This document shows, piece after piece, positions 57,768-64,000 of a stretch of DNA of 64,000 nucleotides (positions are counted from its first letter, which is position 1; each line of letters opens with the position of its first letter). Under the pieces are notes generated by a model, which saw only the letters and a program-made list of their open reading frames with translations, had not been told where the DNA came from and ran no database searches. Origin of the DNA: Streptomyces hyaluromycini. Its GTDB lineage: Bacteria; Actinomycetota; Actinomycetes; Streptomycetales; Streptomycetaceae. The DNA lies in the NCBI RefSeq assembly GCF_002217755.1, contig NZ_BCFL01000021.1, forward strand, positions 124,001-188,000, in the 5' to 3' direction. The translations under genes were made by a program, and so were the position numbers.

Positions 57768-59372
57768 ATGAACCGCAAGACTTTGGTGCTGCCGGCCGTG
57801 GTCGGCCTGCTCACTCCCGTGCTCGCCGCGTGCGGTGGATCCGGCAGCGGGAGCAGCAGTAGCGACGCGATCGTCGTGGGCACCACTGACCAGTTCACCG
57901 CCACGAAGGACGCTCCGGCGCCGGTCGACCCCGCGTACTCCTACGACGTCGGCGGCTGGAACATCCTGCGCCAGACGGTGCAGACCCTCATGTCCCAGCC
58001 CAAGGGCGAGGGCGACCCGGTCCCCGACGCGGCCGAGAGCTGCTCCTTCACCGACAGCGGCAGTGAGCGCTACGCCTGCAAGCTGCGTGAGGGCCTGAAG
58101 TTCTCCGACGGCAACGCGGTCACCGCCGACGACGTCAAGTGGTCCATCCAGCGCGCCCTGCGGATCAAGTCCGACACCGGCGTCTACGCCCTCCTCTCGA
58201 ACATCGACACCATCGAGACCCAGGGCGACCGCGAGGTCATCTTCCACCTGAAGACGGCCGACGCCACCTTCCCGTACAAGCTGTCCACTCCGGTCGCGGG
58301 CATCGTGAACCCGAAGGACTACGAGAAGGGCAAGCTCCGCGACGGCTTCGACATCGACGGCTCCGGCCCCTACACCTTCAAGGCCGACGTCAAGAACGAC
58401 GCGATCGTCTCCGCCACCTTCACCAAGAACCCGAACTACAAGGGCAGCGTGAAGGTGAACAACGAGCAGGTCGTCATGCGCTCGTACAAGGACGCCACCG
58501 CCATGGGCGAGGCGATCGACAAGGGCGACATCGACGTCATGACCCGCACCATGTCGCCGTCCCAGATCAAGAAGCTCGACGCCGGCGACGACTCCAACGT
58601 CGACCTCGTCGAGATGTCCGGCCTGGAGATCCGCTACCTCGGCTTCAACACCGACGCGCCGACCGTCAAGTCCAAGGCCGTCCGCCAGGCCATGGCCCAG
58701 GTCATCAACCGCGACGAACTCGTCGCCAAGGTGTACGGCTCCCAGGCCGACCCGCTGTACTCGCTGGTCCCGGCCTCCATCACCGGCCACTCCAACTCGT
58801 TCTTCAACAAGTACGGCGACCCCAGCGTCTCCAAGGCCAGGAACCTGCTCGCCGCGGCGAACATCACCACCCCGGTGAAGCTCACCATGCACTACACGAC
58901 CGACCACTACGGTCCGGCCACCAAGCAGGAGTTCGAGGTCCTCAAGCAGCAGCTCAACGGCAGCGGCCTGTTCGACGTCAGCATCGAGGGCACCCCCTGG
59001 TCGGCCTACCAGACCAACGAGCGCAAGGGCGACTACGACGTCTACGGCATGGGCTGGTTCCCCGACTTCCCGGACGCGGACAACTTCCTCGCGCCGTTCC
59101 TCGACAAGGACAACTTCCTGAAGTCGCCCTACGTCAACAACCGGATCATCAACACGCTGATCCCGGAGTCCCGCCGCGAGGCCGACCGCGCGAGCGCCAC
59201 CAGCAGCCTGACCGAGATCCAGAACGACGTCGCCGACGACGTCCCGGTGCTCCCGCTGTGGCAGGGCAAGCAGTTCGTCGCCGCCCGCGACGACATCACG
59301 GGCGTCGCCTACGCCCTCAACTCCTCCGCCAGCCTCCAGCTGTGGGAGCTCGGCCGCGGCTCCAGCAGCTGA
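57768..59372 (+). CDS. ABC transporter solute-binding lipoprotein, family 5 (orphan)
   Basis: A 534-residue extracellular lipoprotein. The signal peptide ends in a lipobox L-A-A-C (Cys22), followed by a Gly/Ser linker and an SBP_bac_5 domain with S-D-G-N-A-V-T-A-D-D-V-K-W-S near residue 115. Family members deliver peptides, nickel or sugars to ABC importers. No permease or ATPase genes flank it, so the transporter must be encoded elsewhere. GGAG lies about 10 nt before the ATG. It ends at a 50-bp perfect palindrome. Confidence 0.92.
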   Translation: MNRKTLVLPAVVGLLTPVLAACGGSGSGSSSSDAIVVGTTDQFTATKDAPAPVDPAYSYDVGGWNILRQTVQTLMSQPKGEGDPVPDAAESCSFTDSGSERYACKLREGLKFSDGNAVTADDVKWSIQRALRIKSDTGVYALLSNIDTIETQGDREVIFHLKTADATFPYKLSTPVAGIVNPKDYEKGKLRDGFDIDGSGPYTFKADVKNDAIVSATFTKNPNYKGSVKVNNEQVVMRSYKDATAMGEAIDKGDIDVMTRTMSPSQIKKLDAGDDSNVDLVEMSGLEIRYLGFNTDAPTVKSKAVRQAMAQVINRDELVAKVYGSQADPLYSLVPASITGHSNSFFNKYGDPSVSKARNLLAAANITTPVKLTMHYTTDHYGPATKQEFEVLKQQLNGSGLFDVSIEGTPWSAYQTNERKGDYDVYGMGWFPDFPDADNFLAPFLDKDNFLKSPYVNNRIINTLIPESRREADRASATSSLTEIQNDVADDVPVLPLWQGKQFVAARDDITGVAYALNSSASLQLWELGRGSSS

Positions 59373-59382
59373 CGTCCGGTCA

Positions 59383-59432
59383 TACGACAGGAAGGGCGCC
59401 CTCTCCGCGGAGAGGGCGCCCTTCCTGTCGTA
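59383..59432. terminator. Bidirectional terminator: 50-bp perfect palindrome
   Basis: The arms TACGACAGGAAGGGCGCC... and complement form an uninterrupted 25-bp inverted repeat with a TCCGCGGA centre. It lies between the convergent solute-binding protein and response-regulator genes, 9 bp from the latter's stop. Confidence 0.9.
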
Positions 59433-59440
59433 CCCGCGGC

Positions 59441-60112
59441 CTACTGCGCGCCGGGGCGCACCAGGCCGCTCTCGTACGCGTACACCGCCGCCTGCACCCG
59501 GTCCCGCAGCCCCAGCTTGGTCAGCACATGCCCCACATGGGTCTTCACGGTCGTCTCGCTGACGAACAGGTCGGCGGCGATCTCCGCGTTCGACAGCCCG
59601 CGCGCGACCAGCTTCAGCACCTCCACCTCACGGTCGGTGAGGGTGTGCAGGGTGTCCGGCACCGGCTCCTCGCCGGACGGCAGATGCGTCGCGTACTTGT
59701 CCAGCAGGCGGCGCGTGATGCTCGGCGCCAGCATCGCCTCGCCGTTCGCCACCACCCGGATCGCCTGCACCAGCTCGTTGGCCGGGGCGTCCTTCAGCAG
59801 GAAGCCGCTGGCGCCCGCGCGCAGCGCCTCCACCACGTACTCGTCGAGATCGAACGTGGTCAGCACCAGCACCTTCGCCGGGCCGTCCCGGCCGGGACCG
59901 GTGATCTGCCGGGTCGCCTCCACGCCGTCCATCCGCGGCATCCGGATGTCCATCAGCACGACATCGGGCTGGAGGGCGCGTACCTGGTCGAGGGCCTGAA
60001 GGCCGTCTCCGGCCTCGCCCACGACCGCGATGTCCTGCTCGGCCTCCAGAATCATCCGGAACCCGGTACGCAGCAGCGGCTGGTCGTCGACCAGTAGGAC
60101 GCGGATGGCCAC
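59441..60112 (-). CDS. NarL/LuxR-family response regulator (orphan)
   Basis: A 223-residue regulator: a receiver domain with acidic pocket D-D near residues 9-10, phosphoacceptor Asp55 in V-L-M-D-I-R-M-P and Lys107 in L-L-K-D-A, then a LuxR helix-turn-helix (L-T-D-R-E-V-E-V-L...G-L-S-N-A-E-I-A...V-K-T-H-V). GTG 60112 follows AAGGAG by 9 nt. No histidine kinase gene is adjacent; the upstream neighbour is the RecB-like nuclease 17 bp away, probably in the same transcript. Confidence 0.92.
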   Translation of the reverse strand: MAIRVLLVDDQPLLRTGFRMILEAEQDIAVVGEAGDGLQALDQVRALQPDVVLMDIRMPRMDGVEATRQITGPGRDGPAKVLVLTTFDLDEYVVEALRAGASGFLLKDAPANELVQAIRVVANGEAMLAPSITRRLLDKYATHLPSGEEPVPDTLHTLTDREVEVLKLVARGLSNAEIAADLFVSETTVKTHVGHVLTKLGLRDRVQAAVYAYESGLVRPGAQ

Positions 60113-60128
60113 GGTGAGTCTCCTTCTG

Positions 60129-61070
60129 CTAGTCCGCGCCCATTCTGCCCTGCGCCACGTCCCCGGACCCGGCCGACCTCACCGGCAGCGGGTACGGCGG
60201 GGGAGTGCCGCCGAACTCCGGGCAGTGCGCCTGGTGGTCGCACCAGCCGCACAGCTTCGTCGGACGCGGCCGCCACTCGCCCGACTCCGTCGCCTGCCGG
60301 ATCGCCTCCCACAACGCGAGCAACTTGCGCTCGACCCGCTGCAGATCGGCGGGGACCGGGTCGTACGTCAGCACGTCACCGCTGCCGAGATAGACCAGCT
60401 GCAGCCGCCTCGGCACCACGTTCTTCAGCCGCCACACCACCAGGGCGTAGAACTTCATCTGGAACAGCGCGCCCTCGGCGTACTCCGGCCTCGGCGCCTT
60501 GCCCGTCTTGTAGTCGACGATCCGCACCTCGCCCGTCGGCGCCACGTCGACCCGGTCGATGATCCCGCGCAGCCGCAGCCCCGACTCCAGCTCGGTCTCC
60601 ACGAACAGCTCCCGCTCCACGGGTTCGAGACGGACCGGATCCTCCAGCGTGAACCAGCGCTCGACGAGCTGCTCCGCCTCACCCAGCCAGCGGGCCAGCC
60701 GCTCGCCCTCCGGATCCTCGGCGAACAGCTCCCCGAGCTCGGGCCTGGACTCCCGCAGCCGGTCCCACTGCCCCGGGATCAGCGACTTGGCCCGCGGCGC
60801 CGTCCGCTCCGCCGCGGGCGCGTCGAAGAGCCGCTCAAGGACCGCGTGCACCAGAGTCCCGCGCGTCGCCGCCTCGCTCGGCTTCTCCGGCAGCCGGTCG
60901 ATCACCCGGAACCGGTACAGCAGCGGACACTGCATGAAGTCACTGGCCCGCGAGGGCGACAGCGAGGCCGGCGGCCCGGCCGCCTTCCCGGCCACCGCTG
61001 TGACCGGCCCTTCTCCCTGCGGGACGACCGCGCCCCGGGCCTGCGCGGCGTCCTCGATGCTGCTGTCCAT
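60129..61070 (-). CDS. RecB-like PD-(D/E)XK nuclease with Fe-S cluster cysteines
   Basis: A 313-residue nuclease. It has the PD-(D/E)XK core G-I-I-D-R-V-D and V-D-Y-K-T-G-K-A near residues 170-192. A four-cysteine set, Cys48 near the N-terminus and Cys274, Cys277 and Cys283 in C-G-W-C-D-H-Q-A-H-C, matches the 4Fe-4S arrangement of AddB and Cas4-type nucleases. Cleavage of single-stranded or end DNA in repair is likely; no Cas genes are present. The ATG at 61070 has TATGGTCT about 8-15 nt upstream and no ribosome-binding site, suggesting a leaderless transcript. Confidence 0.9.
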   Translation of the reverse strand: MDSSIEDAAQARGAVVPQGEGPVTAVAGKAAGPPASLSPSRASDFMQCPLLYRFRVIDRLPEKPSEAATRGTLVHAVLERLFDAPAAERTAPRAKSLIPGQWDRLRESRPELGELFAEDPEGERLARWLGEAEQLVERWFTLEDPVRLEPVERELFVETELESGLRLRGIIDRVDVAPTGEVRIVDYKTGKAPRPEYAEGALFQMKFYALVVWRLKNVVPRRLQLVYLGSGDVLTYDPVPADLQRVERKLLALWEAIRQATESGEWRPRPTKLCGWCDHQAHCPEFGGTPPPYPLPVRSAGSGDVAQGRMGAD

Positions 61071-61210
61071 GACCACAGACCATACGGCCCGCCACTGACA
61101 GTCACCCAACCCGCAGGGCGGCCCGGCCAACACAGGGGGTGCCGGGGCGAAACACGCCACGACGGCCGCATACCATCGACCGGAGAAGACGTATCTAACG
61201 AGGGGACACC

Positions 61211-62887
61211 GTGGACGTGAGCGGCGGCAGCGGGCAGCCCCGGTCGGACAACGCCGAACCGACCGAGCACCGCGCAGGTCCTACGGCCCCGCCCACCGAC
61301 GGAGGCCCGGACCCGGCCGACCCACGCGCCACCACCCCCGCCGACCGGGCCGAACCGACCCGGGAAACACCCGGCGACGAGCCTGCTCCGCAAGCCCCGG
61401 AAGCCTCGCAAGCCCCGGAATCGTCTGAGACGACGGCAACGCCGGAATCACCGGAGACGAAGGCAACGCCGGATACGCCGGAGACCACGGAATCGCCTCG
61501 GACTGCGGAGGCGCCGGAGACTGCGGAGGCGTCGGAGCCGACGTCCGTACCGGGCACCGCCGCGGCCCGGGACCCCCGTGAGGCCCCCGACGCCCCCGAG
61601 GCCCCCGACGCCCCCGAGGCCCCCGGCGCCCCCGAGGCCCGCAGGGACGCGCCCGCCGGTGCACCCGGTGACGGCGACGGGCCGGCCCGGGCGCAGTCCG
61701 GTATGGCCAAGGGGCAGCCGCCGCAGCGGCCCAAGGAACCCGGCGGCGGGCTGCTCATGGGGCGGCCCTTCGGCGTCCCGGTGTACGTCGCCCCCAGCTG
61801 GTTCGTCGTCGCGGCGCTGATCACCTGGGTCTTCGGCGGCCAGCTCGACCGCGTGCTGCCCGAACTCGGCGCCGCCCGCTACCTCGTCTCCCTCTTCTTC
61901 GCCATCGCCTTCTACGCCTCCGTCCTGGTCCACGAACTCGCCCACACGGTCGCCGCGCTCCGCTTCAAGCTCCCCGTCCGCCGCATCCAGCTCCAGTTCT
62001 TCGGCGGCGTCTCCGAGATCGAGAAGGAGGCCGAGACCCCCGGCCGGGAGTTCGTGCTGGCCTTCGTCGGCCCGCTGCTCTCCCTCGTCCTGTCCGGCCT
62101 CTTCTACCTCGCCATGCAGCCCGTCGAACCCGGCACGGTCGCCGGCGTCCTGCTGGCCGGCCTGATGGTCTCCAACCTCATCGTCGCCGCGTTCAACCTC
62201 CTGCCCGGCCTGCCCCTCGACGGCGGCCGGATGCTGCGCGCCGTCGTCTGGAAGATCACCGGCAGGCCCATGAGCGGCACCGTCGCCGCCGCCTGGGTCG
62301 GCCGCGCCCTCGCCGTCTCCGTCCTCATCGGCCTCCCGCTGCTCAACCACTGGGGCGCCTTCGGCGGCGGCACCGAGAACAGCAACGGCATGGACGCCGT
62401 CACCGACGCCCTGCTCGCCGCCATCCTCGCCGCGATCATCTGGACCGGCGCCGGGAACAGCCTGCGCATGGCCCGGCTCCGCGAACACCTCCCGGAGCTG
62501 CGCGCCCGCACCCTGACCCGCCGCGCCGTCCCGGTCGAGACCGACACCCCGCTCTCCGAGGCCCTGCGCCGTGCCAACGCCGCCGGCGCCCGCGCCCTGG
62601 TCGTCGTCGACGCCGACGGCAACCCCCTCTCCCTCGTCCGCGAGGCCGCGATCGTCGGCGTACCCGAACACCGCCGCCCCTGGGTCGCCGTCAGCGGCCT
62701 CGCCCAGGACCTCACCGACGGCATGCGCGTCTCCGCGGAACTCGCGGGCGAGGACCTCCTCGACGTCCTGCGCGCCACCCCCGCCACCGAGTACCTGGTG
62801 GTCGAGGAGACCGGCGAGATCTACGGCGTCCTGTCGGCGGCGGACGTCGAACGGGCCTTCGTCAGGGCCATGGCCCGGCCCAGCTGA
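61211..62887 (+). CDS. M50 site-2 protease family protein with CBS domains and a long Pro-rich N-terminus
   Basis: A 558-residue membrane metalloprotease. Residues 1-~178 are low-complexity Pro/Glu/Ala/Thr, including A-P-D-A-P-E repeats at ~125-142. The membrane core contains zinc motif H-E-L-A-H (241-245) and the third ligand Asp337 in L-P-L-D-G-G-R. A C-terminal pair of CBS-like domains (~425-552) may sense nucleotides. It probably performs intramembrane proteolysis. GAGGGG lies about 7 nt before GTG 61211. A start nearer residue 165 would remove the extension, but none with a better ribosome-binding site was seen. Confidence 0.9.
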   Translation: MDVSGGSGQPRSDNAEPTEHRAGPTAPPTDGGPDPADPRATTPADRAEPTRETPGDEPAPQAPEASQAPESSETTATPESPETKATPDTPETTESPRTAEAPETAEASEPTSVPGTAAARDPREAPDAPEAPDAPEAPGAPEARRDAPAGAPGDGDGPARAQSGMAKGQPPQRPKEPGGGLLMGRPFGVPVYVAPSWFVVAALITWVFGGQLDRVLPELGAARYLVSLFFAIAFYASVLVHELAHTVAALRFKLPVRRIQLQFFGGVSEIEKEAETPGREFVLAFVGPLLSLVLSGLFYLAMQPVEPGTVAGVLLAGLMVSNLIVAAFNLLPGLPLDGGRMLRAVVWKITGRPMSGTVAAAWVGRALAVSVLIGLPLLNHWGAFGGGTENSNGMDAVTDALLAAILAAIIWTGAGNSLRMARLREHLPELRARTLTRRAVPVETDTPLSEALRRANAAGARALVVVDADGNPLSLVREAAIVGVPEHRRPWVAVSGLAQDLTDGMRVSAELAGEDLLDVLRATPATEYLVVEETGEIYGVLSAADVERAFVRAMARPS

Positions 62888-62909
62888 GAACCGCTCCCCG
62901 AGGCGCGGC

Positions 62910-63680
62910 TCAGCCGCTCCCGGCCACGGCCGGCGCCCGCCGCTGCCGCCGCCGGACGGCGATCAGCACCGCCGACATGACCGCCGTGAGCGCCACGGCG
63001 ACCGGGGCCACGGCCTGCCACGGGACATGGAGCAGGAGCGCACCGTAGGCCCAGCCGAGTCCGGCGACCAGCACGATGCCCAGCAGCCAGCGCCCCAGCG
63101 GGCGCCAGGTCCAGGGCTCCGGGTCGTCCGGCCGGACCAGCCGCACCAGGCCGAACCACGCCGCCAGCGCCGCCAGGAGGCCCGCCGTCACGCCGAGCCC
63201 GGCGAACATCTGCGGCTCGTCGCGCGGCTCGTCGGCGGTGGCCTGCTCGTCGTCGTACCGGACGAGCCGCATCACCGCGCCGCGCCAGACCACGGCGTCG
63301 ACGCGGTCCCCGGTCCTGAGCTGCCGCAGCACCGGTCCCGGATCGCCGAACGCGACCACGCCGTTCCAGTACGGAGTGCCGGACAGGGTCGCCTCGAAGC
63401 GCATGTGCCGCCGCGGGACGAAGCCCCCCTGCCCGTCGACCACCGTGTCCCGCACCGTGAAGGTGACGGTGCGCAGGCAGTCCTCCGCGGGCCCGGCCGG
63501 CACGGAGCCCGGACAGACCTCGGCCGCCCGGTACTCCCGGTACTCCCGCACGGTGGTCGGCAGCATCACGGTGAACAGGTAGAAGCAGGCGAACGCAGCG
63601 ACCACGGCCCCGATCAGCAGTGCGCTGCCCGAGACACGTGACCGGCCTCTGTCCGATCCGTCTCCGGACCCGTCCGCCAT
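62910..63680 (-). CDS. Hypothetical membrane protein (DUF3592-like topology)
   Basis: A 256-residue protein with one N-terminal membrane helix (~19-41), an extracytoplasmic domain of about 110 residues containing two cysteines (A-E-V-C-P-G, E-D-C-L-R), and three C-terminal helices (~160-240) ending in an Arg-rich tail. The helix-domain-helix plan with G-D-R-V-D-A-V-V-W resembles DUF3592-like proteins; the function is unknown. It converges on the M50 gene, 22 bp apart. Confidence 0.75.
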   Translation of the reverse strand: MADGSGDGSDRGRSRVSGSALLIGAVVAAFACFYLFTVMLPTTVREYREYRAAEVCPGSVPAGPAEDCLRTVTFTVRDTVVDGQGGFVPRRHMRFEATLSGTPYWNGVVAFGDPGPVLRQLRTGDRVDAVVWRGAVMRLVRYDDEQATADEPRDEPQMFAGLGVTAGLLAALAAWFGLVRLVRPDDPEPWTWRPLGRWLLGIVLVAGLGWAYGALLLHVPWQAVAPVAVALTAVMSAVLIAVRRRQRRAPAVAGSG

Positions 63681-63823
63681 GATCCGCCCCTCCCCGTCCG
63701 CCGGCCCGTCCGGAGGACCGTCCCGTCGGCCCGTCAGGCGTCACCCGGCATGGACGCCGCGACTCCACGAGGCGGTTCCAGGCCCCCTTCGCCGTGGTCG
63801 GTGCCCTTCGCAAACCCCGGTAG

Positions 63824-64000
<177 letters not shown>

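Noticed and set aside
60129-61070. Cas4 nuclease
   Set aside because: The Fe-S cysteine layout and PD-(D/E)XK core are shared with RecB/AddB-type proteins, and there is no CRISPR context.

Overview
The window is chromosomal DNA of a high-GC actinomycete, almost certainly a Streptomyces. Coding DNA is GC-rich at third positions, GTG starts are common, and several genes appear leaderless. It encodes chaplins, a mycothiol ligase (MshC), a GylR-type glycerol regulator, a WhiJ/AbaA/DUF397 trio and F420-type and Tat-exported oxidoreductases. From memory, the order metH-gylR-glpF-glpK-glpD-parJ-mshC-SCO1664-DUF3090-phosphatase...chpC-chpH...gntR-gntK-gntP follows the S. coelicolor SCO1657-SCO1680 core region in inverted orientation. 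This is therefore mostly conserved core chromosome with strain-variable inserts. No IS element, prophage, CRISPR array or rRNA operon was seen.

Layout. 1-9 kb: an exported cell-wall glycosidase-like gene; an SDR/acyl-CoA ligase/TetR operon; an acyl-CoA dehydrogenase/kinase-like operon that shares an apparent TetR operator with it; and a histidine-rich metal-binding protein. 9-15.3 kb: an MDR oxidoreductase, a DUF202 pair, a Nudix hydrolase, a DMT permease, and a Tat molybdopterin oxidoreductase with a cytochrome b-like partner. 15.3-18.5 kb: a tandem repeat patch and the gluconate cluster (permease, kinase, divergent GntR). 18.5-24.2 kb: a YchJ-like protein, an M1 peptidase and a 1288-residue Pls/PosA-type polyamino-acid synthetase, all on the minus strand with tight spacing. 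24.6-26.4 kb: the anti-sigma-like ATPase/XRE/DUF397 trio, then tRNA-Leu. 26.7-29.6 kb: an M20 peptidase, chpH and chpC. 29.6-38.1 kb: hypothetical genes, a degenerate RecD-like helicase, an aldo-keto reductase, an F420 oxidoreductase, a ferritin-like protein, CorA and a histidine phosphatase. 38.2-44.0 kb: DUF3090, SCO1664 family, mshC, a Tat beta-propeller, parJ and a GntR. 44.1-47.2 kb: a large membrane NACHT NTPase. 47.4-52.6 kb: glpF-glpK-glpD and gylR. 53-64 kb: metH, a HAD hydrolase, an orphan solute-binding lipoprotein, a response regulator, a RecB-like nuclease, an M50 protease, a membrane protein and the start of trmI.

How the genes work together. GylR probably binds a 17-bp palindrome found both upstream of gylR and, in near-identical form, upstream of glpF. 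It would thereby control glycerol uptake, phosphorylation and oxidation. The TetR at 4.0 kb probably controls its own operon and the acyl-CoA dehydrogenase operon 4.5 kb away, giving one acyl-CoA catabolic regulon. The gluconate genes and their GntR share a divergent promoter with a palindrome. ChpH and ChpC provide aerial hyphal surface amyloid; ChpC is wall-anchored through a sortase motif and carries an unusual collagen-like linker.

The most interesting accessory candidates are four: the Pls-like synthetase coupled to an M1 peptidase (predicted cationic polyamino acid); the NACHT protein inserted between conserved neighbours; the RecD-like protein that has lost its Walker A motif; and two families of intergenic repeats.
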